A stretch of 64,000 bases of DNA from NCBI GenBank assembly GCA_917880885.1, contig OU862927.1, forward strand, positions 19,113,450-19,177,449. Direction: 5' to 3'. Both the position numbers and the translations under genes were made by a program. The notes under the pieces were generated by a model that saw only the letters and a program-made list of their open reading frames with translations, searched no databases and was not told the origin of the DNA. Source of the DNA: Limnephilus marmoratus. Taxonomy: Eukaryota > Arthropoda > Insecta > Trichoptera > Limnephilidae. Shown here piece by piece: positions 21,003 to 32,089 of the stretch (position 1 is the stretch's first letter; every line of letters begins with the position of its first letter).

Positions 21003-21597
21003 TATATAAGAGAGGGAGAGAACATCAGAGACTGGTTGGTGTAAGGGTAGGAGGAGGAGTCAAGGGAGGGTGGGGGGGGGGTTACAAAGGGAGAAAGGGA
21101 ATCACTTTAAAATGGGACTGTTGGTTAATTCTAACTGTTTGTTTAAAATATGGCCATTATTTTATTTTTATTTGATATTTCTAATGCTTCTAAATATTAA
21201 GACGTATTCCTATTTTATTTATATGTATTATTTTTACCCCCGTATTTATGATAATGTATGGTCAATATCAATTAAATGGTCAGCAAATTCTGAGAAACCA
21301 GTGCTTGCAAGACACCTGACGTGTTCTCTTCGTAGCCTATCGGTCTCCTCTTTGTGCGGTGCTTCGTAGCCTCTTCACTCTTGTCTACTTTAATTTTCTG
21401 ACTCTAATATTTACGTTACATATCGTTAAGTGGTTTTGTACTTGTTTTATTACGTATATTTTTAAGTTCAAAAAATTTGCATGCAAACATAAAAAAGTTT
21501 TAAAAATGGCTCACCTTTCGTTTTATCTAAATAAAATTATTCATAACAAAAATAAACATTATAGTCACCTTAATTTTTGGTTTGTTTTATGTTAAAA
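21003..21597. other. Repeat debris, no gene
   Basis: The part near 21235-21300 resembles 25785-25850 (a frame reading WSISIKWSANSEK versus LFSIIWLANSEK). The part near 21330-21410 is shared with 36900-36960. No intact gene. Confidence 0.45.
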
Positions 21598-21983
21598 TCT
21601 TATGTATTAAAATCAATATTTGCTCGTATTTTATGCGCTTCCATATCATTCATCCGATTGCGATGAAACGTTGGTGATATGTTGTGTGCACGCCTGCAAA
21701 CGTTATAGGCTATATATAATGGTAAGCTCTGGCGTTTTGAAATTTGCAAGAATAAAAATGTGTGAATTTCATATATTTTAGCGGCAGAGTGGAGAGGCGG
21801 GAGGGGGAGGGGAACGGGGGAGGTGGGGTTCATGGGAGGGGTGATTAGGGAGGGGGAAGGCGGGAAAGGTGGAAGGAGACTAGGGAGGCGAACGGGGACG
21901 CACGGGAAAGGACATGCAGGAAGAATCAATTAAGTGTAAAGCATTATTCAATGGCTTTGCAACGCATGCCGGGTACCAGCTAG
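21598..21983 (+). mobile_element. Non-autonomous Helitron, family II
   Basis: It starts TC after A (21597) and ends CTAG before T (21984), as Helitrons do. Near the end, GGCTTTGCAACGCATGCC can fold as a hairpin, followed by CGGGTACCAGCTAG. It has a purine-rich interior. It corresponds to the inverse copies at 26215-26986, 34612-34965 and 60116-60610. Confidence 0.8.
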
Positions 21984-21991
21984 TAATTAAT

Positions 21992-22275
21992 AAAAAAACG
22001 AGTGTGCTTTAGATTTAGACCACACGACTGAAGTAAAACTTCACTGATTTATATCTCCCTCTCAACTTCCGTTCGCCTCGCCCGACCGTTCGCCTCGTCG
22101 ATCACACTTTTCACAACGCCTCATCACGCATTCACCAGCTTACTCCCCAAGTCAAGCGTGCGTAAAGGCCCGACCGTTCGCCTCACCCGATCACACTTTT
22201 CGTAACGCTCTCGTCACGCGTTCACCAGCTAACTCCACAAGTCAAGCGTGCGTAAAGAAGTTTTACTTCAAAAAT
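21992..22275 (+). mobile_element. Element M copy 2, without minisatellite
   Basis: It has both ends of M: the A-run, CGAGTGTGCTTTAG, TGAAGTAAAACTTC, and AGTTTTACTTCA at 22258-22270. It lacks the S1-derived segment and the 18-bp array. It instead has two diverged copies of the CAAGTCAAGCGTGCGTAAAG right part. It may represent the state before array acquisition. Confidence 0.7.
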
Positions 22276-22385
22276 TCCCAAAGTTTCTTAATTTTTTTTC
22301 AAAATGCGATCCAAAAGTTGGGTTTCATAAAGGTGTACACCTTCGTGAAATGAAATTTTACTTCTTTTGTGGTTAATTTTTCATA

Positions 22386-22672
22386 TCATTACATACTATA
22401 AAATGAAGTTGCTCAAAATGTATGTGCGCATAAATCTTTTAAACTACGCAACGGATTTTTATGCGGTTTTAACCAATAGATAAAGTGATTCAAGGGGATG
22501 GTTTATATGTTTAATACATGCTTGTTATAGTAGAAAAAAGCCGAGAAATTCAAATATTCCACTCAGGCAGCGGGCAGCGGGCAACTGGCAAGCGGGTAGT
22601 GTGGATTTTATAAAGGTCGGGTAATGGCGTTGTGCTTCGTTAGCCACAGCAACGTGTGGCCGGGTCTGCTAG
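22386..22672 (+). mobile_element. Non-autonomous Helitron, family I
   Basis: A compact 287-bp copy. TC start after A22385, CTAG end before T22673, and terminal hairpin GCCACAGCAACGTGTGGC eight bases before CTAG. No helicase coding. Confidence 0.85.
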
Positions 22673-23499
22673 TTGAATATAAAGCGTGGTATTATTTTCT
22701 TTTTAACACCGTTTTGATCATATTTCTCAGTATAGTAGTATGCGAGACAAAACGACTTCTATGAGACCTACATGAGTTGTTCCGAAAACCTAACCAATTA
22801 GCCGGAATGGTTAAAACTTTTGAATTGGTCGGGCATCCTACTACTTCTGGCTTAATCCAATGTTCGTTAGCTTTCGTAATCGTTGGTGGAATGGACATTT
22901 TCCAATATTTGTGAGATGTAATGCCTAACACTAAATTGAGAAATCCAATTACAGCTCGACAGACTGTTAAAAGAGGAACTAACTAATAAACTGTGAACTA
23001 TTTTGGCGATCTTGAATGGATGAACATGATTGCGCAATATCTACAGAGGCAACAAATATCCCCGGAACTGCATCGATAACTATCTCAATGTGTAGCAGTG
23101 GTGGTCGAATACAGAAAATATAATATTTTTGTACTAAACTAGAAAAACTATTTTTCAAAATTATAAATTACAACGAACACGATGATTTCATTGAGAATGA
23201 AGCAATCGAAATGCAGGTTCCTCGTTTTTTAAAGTTTACATCTTCAAGAAAGCAAGAAAGAATACACTTCACAATATTAGCATAGAAATTAAAAAAAAAA
23301 CGTAGCACACAAAGAAAAAACTCACAGTACAAGAAATTGAAATTTCACGCGTTGAGACGAAAAATGCAAGCTTCCCTTACGACTTTTGAAGGCCATTAAA
23401 AAGTTTTGATTTTTGTAAAACACGCTGCATTGTGGACAAAGACTCATCTGTCAGTCCATAAATCAAGTGAAAAATATGTCTAATAAGATGATGAAAATC
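22673..23499. other. No recognisable gene
   Basis: A minus-strand frame of 79 codons (22692-22931) is present but unrecognised. No repeats shared with the rest of the window were noticed. Confidence 0.4.
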
Positions 23500-23745
23500 A
23501 TGGCTAATGGCCGATATAAGTCAATATTTTTCGCTCCACGCGATCGCTATATTTATCTCTATTTTCATATCTACGGTTTCAATTGTCATCACTGCAAACA
23601 ATACATGAAGCATGCTGTTTGCTGTGATGCCAATTGAAATCGTAGACATGAAAATAGAGTTGAAAATAGCGATCGCGTAGAGTGAAAAATGTTGACTTTT
23701 GTGTCTAATTGGAATCGGGCTGAAAAAAGATATCGTGTATAACGG
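23500..23745. mobile_element. Inverted-repeat MITE copy 1
   Basis: Arms of about 80 bp mirror each other around 23600, with GCGATCGCTAT on the left and ATAGCGATCGCG on the right, then GTTGAC-type ends. The right end carries CTAATTGGAATCGGGCTGAA, which starts the neighbouring copy in inverse. The superfamily is not clear. Confidence 0.65.
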
Positions 23746-23844
23746 CCATAATGCTTATTTTTTTTTTTTTTTTTTATGGTTTCACATGGTTTAATGAATT
23801 TCTACGCCAATGAAGAGTACTAGCTCTTGAGCTTGGCATATAAT

Positions 23845-24075
23845 ATCTCTTTTCAGCCCGATTCCAATTAGAGACCAAAGTTAATATTTTTCGCTTTACG
23901 CGATCGCTATTTTCACGATTTCAGTTGGCTTCACATCAAACAGCATGGTTCATGTGTTGTTTGCAGTGATAACAATTGAAATCGTAGATATGAAAATAAA
24001 GATGAAAATAGCGATCGCATAAAGCGAAAATTTTTGACTTAGGTCTCTAATTGGAAAGGGGCTGAATAAAGATGT
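23845..24075. mobile_element. Inverted-repeat MITE copy 2
   Basis: Same family as 23500-23745: TTTTCAGCCCGATTCCAATT at the left, inverse at the right. The central GATCGC blocks are mirrored. About 100 bp separates the two copies. Confidence 0.65.
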
Positions 24076-24113
24076 CGCGTATTGTAGGCATAGTTGAACA
24101 TCCCAGTGCAAGC

Positions 24114-24491
24114 AACTGATAGATCAAGATAAAGGAAAAGTGACTGACTGAAACTGATAGATCCAGACAAAGGAAAAGTGACCGACCGAAACTCATAGAT
24201 CCAGACAAAGGAAAAGTGACTGACTGGAACTGATAGATCCAGACAAAGGAAAAGTGACTGACTGGAACTGATAGATCCAGACAAAGGAAAAGTGACTGAC
24301 TGAAACTGATAGATCCAGACAAAGGAAAAGTGACTAACTGGAACTGATAGATCCAGACAAAGGAAAAGTGACTGACTGAAACTGATAGATCCAGACAAAG
24401 AAAAAGTGACCGACTGAAACTGATAGATCCAGACAAAGGAAAAGTGACTGACTGAAACTGATAGATCCAGACAAAGGAAACGTAACTTAAT
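24114..24491. repeat. 38-bp minisatellite, 10 units
   Basis: Ten tandem 38-bp units containing GATAGATCCAGACAAAGGAA and a GACTGACTG block, about 95% alike. On the minus strand three units equal 38 codons, giving long artificial repetitive frames (24039-24593). Confidence 0.95.
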
Positions 24492-25104
24492 GAAAGAAGA
24501 TCGGAGCGGAATGGGAAGGCCAGAGAATGCCAAGAAATGACGATGATGGATCAACATCAAAATCCAGTTTATCTTCTTACGTTGGTTCCTCATTGATGAG
24601 GATCGTGACTACCACTCCAACTTCCACGCGTTTACTCCAGCGCATTGGTGCTTTTCCTCTGCTTCTGCCAGCGACTATGAGTTTCTCCACGTTGGAGCAG
24701 TCAGTTTAAGGGGAAAATTATCTTACGATACGGCAAATAACTAAAAGCCAATCTGAATCGTCAAAATCATGTTATTGAAAGGGAATGAGAAATGGAAGGA
24801 TTTCTAGAAAAGTTTTAAATGTATTTCGTAATCATTTTCTTGTACTTTTTTCAAGTTTATTATTTTTTTTAAACAGTTTTGGAAACAAATTCAGGTTTTC
24901 GGGATAATGTTTCAATTTGATGCAAATCCTCTTTTCGAATCTTTAAATACTTAACCTTCAAAAACAACAAATGAAAAGTTCAAAGCTGTTTTGATTGAAT
25001 CCTCGGAAACACGAAAAAGTTTACCAATACGTGGATTGAATTTTAAAATAATAAAATTTAAATCTTACAAAAAAATGCACATTAAACCCATTTTGGGATA
25101 GAAA
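24492..25104. other. No gene seen
   Basis: Unique-looking AT-rich sequence with no supported feature. Confidence 0.4.
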
Positions 25105-25212
25105 ACGATGATTTACACACTGATCCCCGGATTCCTACCCACCCCTCATACCTTTCTCCTCACTAGAACTTCCTCTCTTTCCTTTCCCTAAAAACACCCT
25201 CCACACAGCAAG
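25105..25212 (+). mobile_element. SINE S1 fragment
   Basis: CACTGATCCCCGGATTCCTA through ACCCTCCACACAGCA matches the S1 body just before the hairpin tail. It is truncated on both sides. Confidence 0.7.
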
Positions 25213-25533
25213 TGGTAAAGAATATAATATAAGGCATTCAGAAAATAAACACTTAATAGGCACCATTCAAAAACGAGTGAATTGCAGAGAATGCAAAACA
25301 TGCTCTTTCAATTTACTTGTAGCCGACACGTGTTAAAACATGAAATTTTTCCTGCACGTATTCATGCGAAAATGTGCAGGAAAAGCATAAAAAGTACATT
25401 ATTTTTTTTTTCTTCATAATTCGTTGCTTTGAATGGTTACATCATTCGATACGATTTTAAATTTTCACGGCCAAAAGTATTTTTGTTTGTAGTTTTTGGG
25501 ATATTATGCCGTGTTGCCCTACCTCCTTCTTTA

Positions 25534-25574
25534 GCCAACGTTTCGGACAGCGTTACAGTGTCCATCATCAGGGC
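25534..25574 (-). ncRNA. Hammerhead ribozyme motif, copy C
   Basis: On the minus strand: CTGATGA (25571-25565), stem II GGACA/TGTCC (25563-25559 with 25549-25545), GAAAC (25545-25540 region), then self-complementary ACGT. A three-base stem I GCC/GGC closes at 25534-25536 and 25572-25574. The core is canonical. Confidence 0.7.
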
Positions 25575-25779
25575 AGATGTGTAATAGTTAGGGGTGATGT
25601 TTGTACTTATCTACTTAGGAGCGATACCGTGTCGCCAGCTCCACTGGCGCTACAATATACTTCAACATGTTTTTATGCGTTTAGCCTTGATGTAACCGTC
25701 AATTACCGGATACCAAGAACTATTGAGCTTAGCTCTGTCGTCTCTATTAATATTTATAGGTCGATGATTAACATGAAGA

Positions 25780-26030
25780 ATATTTATCCCCGTATTTTTT
25801 CAAAACTATGGTTATTTTCAATTATATGGTTAGCGAACTCAGAAAAATTATTATTATTAAGACATAGGTATATTTTTCATATTAATCATAAAGGAAAATG
25901 TTCAGATAACTTAGAAGCCTTGGAAATTAAAAAATCCCTTAAAAATAATGAATCTATTATCAAAAAACAAAAAATATTGTCTTATAGCCCAATCATGGAT
26001 ATGTTCCCCTACCCACCCACTCTTCATTAA
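25780..26030 (+). pseudogene. Possible Penelope-like ORF C-terminal end
   Basis: The frame ends with KGKCSDNLEALEIKKSLKNN at a stop at 26028-26030, about 90 bp before the hammerhead at 26121-26158. A basic, Leu/Glu-rich tail followed by a hammerhead-bearing terminal repeat suits a Penelope-like element. The catalytic RT and GIY-YIG residues are not present, so this is a guess from context. Confidence 0.35.
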
Positions 26031-26120
26031 TACCTAGCAACGGCTCCACCCCTACCATAATAATACATAATAATAATACATCCCATCCATATTTCAAAAC
26101 TGTCAAATCTGTATACATTT

Positions 26121-26158
26121 GCCCTGAAGAAGAAACGGTCCGTCTGAAATCGGTCGGA
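26121..26158 (+). ncRNA. Hammerhead ribozyme motif, copy D
   Basis: CTGAAGA (26124-26130) fits the CUGANGA core. Stem II is AGA-ACG with CGT-CT around a short loop (26131-26145). GAAATCGGTC (26146-26155) gives the GUC cleavage triplet. Stem I has only CC/GG adjacent. A GTGGTTCAAACAAAGTTAAA block follows. Confidence 0.6.
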
Positions 26159-26214
26159 TTTACTCAAATATAAAAGTGGTTCAAACAAAGTTAAATTGTT
26201 TCATTTATTTATAA

Positions 26215-26986
26215 CTAGCTGGTCCCGGCACGCGTTGCTATGCCATTTAATAAAGAAATTGTTTCTCCCTGAGTTGCCTTTCCCATTCGCCCTGTTCCCC
26301 TTCCGCCTCCCCTTCTTATCCTGCTTTCTCTTCCCCTCTCGCGTTCCCACTCCGTCACCTCCATCATCCCTCTCCCCACTCCCCCCCCCCCTTCCCCCGT
26401 CCCGCGAACCCCCCACCCGAGTTCCCCTCCCCCCCTCCCAGGTCCCCCTCTCCCCTCCCGCGTTCCCCTTCCACCTCACCCGCCTTCCCTCTTCCCTTTC
26501 CCGCTCCCTCGGCCCGCCAACCTTACTCACGCATTCCATATATTCAATCCAAGTATATTCAGTTTTTAAACAGCCCGCGTGCCACCTTTTACAATTTTTA
26601 TTCAAATTTCCATTTTTCATGTATATTAATTTTGGTACCTAACATAGGTACCTATTTAAAATATCTAAAATTCTTGATTCGATTCAAACTATTAGGGAAG
26701 TACCTACTTTAAATAAAATATCAACTTAAAAATTTTCAAAAATAGAATCCTGATTTAATTCTATCATTGTTTTGCAAAATGTCATTCTCAAATACGCGAA
26801 CTGTCAAACGTACGATGTTTTCTGAAATTATCCAATTTTCTGCGCAATTTTCTTAATTTTTCTCTCCGTAAGAACCATCCTCGTACTTCAAGGAATATTC
26901 TAAAAAAAGAATTAGCGAAGTCGGTTCAGCTGATCTCGAGATTTGCGCTTACCAACACATTTAGCGATTCATTTTTATATTATAGA
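26215..26986 (-). mobile_element. Non-autonomous Helitron, family II, 772 bp
   Basis: The minus-strand 5' end is TCTATAATATAAAAATGAAT preceded by A, a terminus known from many insect Helitrons. The 3' end is CTAG (plus-strand 26215-26218) with a GGCATAGCAACGCGTGCC hairpin before it. A long C/T-rich interior (26330-26520) produces spurious proline-rich frames. Confidence 0.85.
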
Positions 26987-27341
26987 TATGTTCAACAACA
27001 TGACTAATTTTTAATTAACTGTTAGCGCAGGAATTCAGATTACGCAGATATTTATAATATTTATTTACGCCCTGGTTGATTAAGCCCACACAAATAAAAA
27101 TGTACAATAATATTTTGTTTTGTCCGTGTTGTTTTTTTATCAATGCATTTTACAATAACGTTTCGTACACGTGATCATAATCAAATCAAATTTTAACGCA
27201 ATTGGAAAATATCCATTACTGTTGGAAGCCGGATAAACACAATTATTAATTATTATACACACGATTATGTAAATTTGGTGTACATTCTGCTTCACATTTT
27301 TTCTCTCAGGTAACTAATCTATTATATTTATCTATTTATAC
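26987..27341. other. No gene seen
   Basis: AT-rich spacer between the Helitron and element M. Confidence 0.4.
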
Positions 27342-27836
27342 AAAAAACGATTGTGCTTTAGGCCACACGACTGAAGTAAAACTATAAGACAAACCTCGCC
27401 CAATGAACCCAGGTATCCCTGCTAAGTTACCAAACGTAGCGAACGGGGTGACGTATGACATTGGGGTCAAATATGACCATAGGGCAACCTACGACCTTGG
27501 GGTGACCTACGACCTTGGGGTGACCTACGACCTTGGGGTGACCTACGATCTTGGGGTGACCTACAACTTGAGGGTGACCTATGACCTTGGGGTGACCTAC
27601 GACCTTGAGGTGACCTACGACCTCGGGGTGACCTACGACCTTGGGGTGACCATCCATATCCTTATCACTCTCCAAGTCAAGCATGCGTAAAGGCCCAACC
27701 GTTCGCCTAGCAATCGATCAGCGTTCGCATCGATTACCGTTCGCATGACATTTTTCGTAACAATCACCACTTTTCGTAACGCATTCACCAACTTACCCCC
27801 CCAGTCGAGCGTGCGTAAAGAAGTTTAACTTCAAAA
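27342..27836 (+). mobile_element. Element M copy 3, uninterrupted
   Basis: Reference copy of M. The order is A-run, TGAAGTAAAACT, S1-like segment (27402-27447), 11-unit array, CAAGTCAAGCATGCGTAAAG, GTTCGC-rich part, AAGTTTAACTTCA end. Total 495 bp. Confidence 0.8.
27448..27645 (+). repeat. 18-bp minisatellite in M, 11 units
   Basis: Eleven units of GTGACCTACGACCTTGGG type. The first two are diverged in the same way as the leading units of copy 1, so the array predates the spread of M. Confidence 0.95.
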
Positions 27837-28170
27837 ACTGTGTCCATGGCGGCGTTGATAGATTTTTATACAATTGTATAATTTCACTCCGATATTGGTG
27901 AAATTTTGCACACTGTCTATGTATATGAGATTTCGAAAGACCACCCCAAGCGTATTTTCCTACCCCTTAAAGCAGAATAAATCCCGGGAAACCAGCAGGT
28001 ACTTCAGTTAGTTATTCGTATTTTTTAATTCGACTAAATATAAAAATCTTTTCATTTATTGAATTTGAAGCAAACAAAATTGAATTCTTTTTTGCGATTA
28101 AATTGAATTATTTATGCATTTAACCGCTTATTCGTTAATACGGAATATTTTTTATTCAAACAGTTAAGGG
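27837..28170. other. No gene seen
   Basis: No supported feature. Confidence 0.4.
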
Positions 28171-28331
28171 AACGTACAAATACTACGTGACACGTTTAGG
28201 GGGGGGGGTCTTCAAAATGTCACACTTGGTACAAATGAACGGCGGCGGGCTTAGGTTTTTGGCCACCGGGGGGGGGGGGGGGGGGGGGGGTTAAAAATTG
28301 CAAAAAGTTGGTCACGTAGTATGGGTACGTT
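28171..28331. mobile_element. MITE with G-run, copy 1
   Basis: Terminal inverted repeats AACGTACAAATACTACGTGA (left) and TCACGTAGTATGGGTACGTT (right) flank a G-rich interior with a 23-G run (28268-28290). A second, rearranged inverse copy lies at 47470-47638. Confidence 0.75.
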
Positions 28332-28574
28332 ACCTAAATTTAGCTTTATTATTACGAAAAGTGAGTATTTATGTGGGGGAGACAAAAAACATGCAAAAAT
28401 ATGCATTTAACAATTTCATATTGTTAAAACAAATTCACTTACGCGGTAACGCCATTTTTAATATTTATTGTTTTTATTTAACATTTCATAGACAATCAAT
28501 GCTGTCAATCAGAGAAAAAATATTATTGCCATGTAAAAAATAATAATTTATTCACGTTAAGAGGGCATTACCAG

Positions 28575-29240
28575 AGAAAACCAGAAATATGTCATTTAAA
28601 ATCAGATTTTAGACGTATTGACTTTTTCCACAAAAAATTATAAATGGATTTCGAAAGATTGTTCTTTTATCTAGCATTCGCATGTAATAAATTTCGAGAA
28701 TTTTTTTTAATTTTTAGTATAATAAGGTTATTCCATAGGTCGTTGGCTGATTTGTTAAATTATCAAAAAAGATTTTGTATTATACCACACCCATTTCAAA
28801 TAATATAATCATGCAGTAAAATAAATCAATACATTATCTAGCAAACGCATGTTATAGAATTTTAATTTTAGTTTCAATAAAATCATTAAAAAATATGTAC
28901 GTACATGTGTTTCTTGACGAAAATTGGTCCATTTGTGTATTTATTTGCGCACTTACAAACTAACATATTTAAAATTTTTTTAACATTCTTATTAAATTTA
29001 GACATTATTGAAAAATGAAAAATACTTATAATCAAAAAATAATCCAAAAAGTACATTATTTTGATAGTTTTATCATCACGTCTTTCAGCATTTTTGGATA
29101 AATTAAAGCTAATTTGAATTGAAATAAATTCGATATTGAGTTATAATCTTTCTCATTGTAACCGCCCTGCACGATCGCAAGAACAACTTTCGACGAAATG
29201 TGGATTTTCGTCCGCTGGCTGGTTAAACGCTCTTAAGCGA
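28575..29240 (+). repeat. Repeat Q, second half
   Basis: Matches 5978-6612, including GATTGTTCTTTTATCTAG and ACCGCCCTGCACGATCGCAA. Confidence 0.65.
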
Positions 29241-30480
29241 ATGCATTATTGACAAGTTTGTACCTGTATTAATAACAGCAGAACATGGAAGAAATGTTTT
29301 AGAATAATTACACATACCCGCTAACAAACCGTGCTTTGCTAAACACACCATTCAAAACCTCTGATGTTTTTTTAAATTATGATGACATGCAGCTTTCGTA
29401 GTTTGAATCTCAACCCAATAATTCAAAATAGGTAATTTTTTGTTTTTATTTTTATGAGAATTTATTTTATAGGAATGGTACTTCCGACAAATAATCTCAT
29501 AATTTGATTTTCTATTACAAAAAGGAATATTCCGTATTATCCGTACATGAAACTTCGACAACACGAACGTTCTGTATTATCCGTGAGGTGGACTCTATAC
29601 ATATTTACATGAATTGTATTTGAAAGTTCATAACTCAACATGGAGCATAAAAACATTGTGATAACCCGAAAATTAACATGTTTTTCCTATGCTTTTTTAT
29701 TGAGAAATTAAATAAGAAAACAACGTTATCTAATTAAATAATCTATAATGATTTATAAAAAAATTAAAATTTTATAATTTTCCTTTGAATAATGGTAAAA
29801 CAACTGTTTTTTAACAACAACAAAAACATCACAGAATTTTTTTATTTTTTTTATTTATATTTACTTCTTTCGTTTTTCATCACATTTAATGACTCTTCAA
29901 AGGAGTAATGAAGTTGCACATTGTTTCACTCTTCCAAATTCACATACCCGACATATGTATTTATATGTAGTTGAGAAAAGATAAGAGTTAAATTGTAACC
30001 AACAAATTTAATTATTACTTTATCCTCATTGGCAAACTTTGGGGATATTACCTTCCTTTCTTGACAGCTAATCTGCGTCTGTCATCAGAGCTTTTGAGTA
30101 GTTTTGAATTGTTTAATAGTTAGTTAGTTTATTCGTCTATTAGTAATATCCCGTAACAAACCATCCACGTTAATTGGGAATATACTGCCTCCTACTTGGA
30201 ACTACCCTTGTTAAGCTGTAGCAACATTACTAACCCATCTCCCCTATTAATATTAATAGGGAGCTTATAAATTTAAATAGCCTTTGTTGTAAATAGGTGA
30301 ACTAAATTTATTAGATTTGGGTCTTCCCATCATTTCAAATTCAAATAAATAGTCAATATTTAGCTTGTAAATAGCGGGGATTAACATACTTAGTTTAAAC
30401 TTGTGGTTCCAGGAATTTTTGTTGTTGCATGCTTGTTATGGCGAAGCACTACGAAGTGATCTGTTATTATCAGTAATCAT
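29241..30480. other. No recognisable gene
   Basis: AT-rich. Near 30060-30100 the minus strand has CTGATGACAGACGC followed by CTGTCAAGAAAGG. This may be a decayed hammerhead, but the pairing overlaps the core. Confidence 0.4.
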
Positions 30481-30977
30481 TCGTACCATGTGAAATAAAT
30501 AAATTTGCTTCGATTGCTTGAGATTTCCCAGATGGTCATTTTTTAAATTTTTCGTTAACATTAAAAAAATCGTACCTTCGAATTTTGACAAGGAGACATA
30601 AAAACTTAGTAAAGTCCTATACAGCCAATGAATTAACCTGTAATTTACTGTTTATCTCATATTTGTAGAATTTATAAAAAATATATAAAAAAATCGTAAA
30701 GTTCATAAACGCGCGAATCCTGGTTGTTTTTTACTTGAAACTGCAGTGAGCAGTGGCGTAGCTAGCATGGGTGGCACCCGGGGCGGAAAACGCGGTGTCA
30801 CCCCCCCCCCATTATTATTTTTTTTTTGAGAAATTCAAAACACAAGTTTTGACTTCCTAAAATATTTAAAAAAAAACATTTCTAGCTAGTCAAATATGCA
30901 AAAAAAAATTGTTATCTTCAAAATTAAAACAATTTTGAAAACACTAACAGAATAACAGCTTTTTCAACAATTGATAG

Positions 30978-31170
30978 GTGATAATTTCCTTCGCGAGTTC
31001 CCGTCAATCACAATGTAGGAAAGAAATGAGAATGACGAAGGGGAAAAGCGAGGAATATTTCACGGGAATCCCCAATAAATCAATAGTAAGAGCCAGGAAC
31101 GAAAATAAAATAACAGAATTTTTGGGGAATGCTGACCGACCGAGCCATATAGCAACAAATAACAGAGTTC
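30978..31170 (+). repeat. Direct repeat in hAT-like element, left copy
   Basis: About 190 bp repeated at 32627-32795 in the same orientation (AATCACAATGTAGGAAAGAA versus AATCACAATATACGAACGAA; GGAATCCCC blocks). Similarity is moderate. Confidence 0.65.
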
Positions 31171-31284
31171 CGTGTGGAGTCTTCAATTCTAATATGCTGC
31201 AAAAATCTAAAGAAAATCATTTGCTGGCATGAAAACATTTTGTGCTCAGAGTGTAACGATAAAATTTCAATCGTGAAATAGTAA

Positions 31285-31412
31285 AGGGGGCGTTCAAGTA
31301 TAACGTAAAGCAATTTTTGAAAATTTTTGACCCTCTCTCTCTCTCCATGCAACGTGCCGTAACATTTTTCTGCACCTCCTTCCCCCTAAACGTTACGTAA
31401 CACCCAAGTGAC
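31285..31412. mobile_element. Small palindromic MITE-like block
   Basis: CGTTCAAGTATAACGTAAAG at the left is mirrored loosely by CGTTACGTAACACCCAAGTG at the right around a CT-run. Similar in style to the G-run MITE at 28171. Confidence 0.4.
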
Positions 31413-31613
31413 TATTTTTACCTAAAAGTTAAATTGCGCAAAGTACTGGAAAGTCGCTTAAAGACCTTTTTCTTGTTTTAATCGCGTTTGCGGTAAAAAT
31501 AAAACAAGAGATTTCAAACTCGCAATAGGTCCATGCGTATATTAATTATTATTTTTAAATTTTTTATAAACTAACGTTTTTAAGACAAGATTTTTATGCA
31601 TAGCACAAAGGGT

Positions 31614-31877
31614 AACAATTATTATAAGCAATAATTATCGCTTGAAACACTCATCTACTATTCCACTTTTCAGGTGGTAACCTGCACAACACTAGTATAT
31701 ATTGAATTATTTTGCGGGTATTAGATAAGCCGCCATAGCTCAGTGATCAAGCACAGCTGACCGGCAATCAGAAGGACACGGTTTCAAGTCCCTTTGGCGG
31801 CAAGTATCTTTTCTCGGAAGATTTTTTCAATGTAGATGAGTGTTTCAAGCTGATAATTATTGCTTATAATAATTGTT
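31614..31877 (+). mobile_element. Mirrored tRNA-derived element S4
   Basis: Inverted arms 31614-31658 and 31832-31877 differ by one inserted base over 45. A full-length tRNA-like sequence lies at 31729-31802 in the spacer. The right arm is the 3' body of the element; the left arm is its inverse. Same architecture as S3 at 16335-16510. Confidence 0.75.
31729..31802 (+). tRNA. tRNA-like sequence, probably SINE head
   Basis: 74 nt with a perfect 7-bp acceptor stem (GCCGCCA with TGGCGGC) and discriminator A. Box A reads TAGCTCAGTGATCAAGCA. The anticodon stem has four pairs around loop CCGGCAA (anticodon GGC, nominally Ala). The T-arm has three of five pairs around TTCAAGT. GGC is unusual for a eukaryotic tRNA-Ala and the T-stem is weak, so it is a relic or a SINE promoter. 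Confidence 0.55.
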
Positions 31878-32089
31878 CCATGCGTATATTGTTTATTTTA
31901 TTGTTTTAAATTGTAATTCATAAACAAATTGGGAAAATACTATTATTTTTATCAACCTATCATTCCTTCCGGATCTCCACAATTTAATACTGTCTTACCT
32001 TTAATACACCTACATGGTTTTACAACACATATTTTGTTTTACATTAGCTACACTGAGGAGGCCCTGAAGAAAGTAATTTTACAAAGGTT

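Noticed and set aside
24039..24593. A 184-residue repetitive minus-strand frame
   Set aside because: Three 38-bp minisatellite units make a 38-codon period, which explains the pattern without a protein.
26196..26642. A proline-rich 148-residue frame
   Set aside because: It is the C/T-rich interior of a Helitron read in one frame; it crosses the Helitron end.
30050..30110. Hammerhead on the minus strand
   Set aside because: CTGATGA is present, but the best stem II overlaps the core and the GAAA spacing is wrong. At best a decayed copy.
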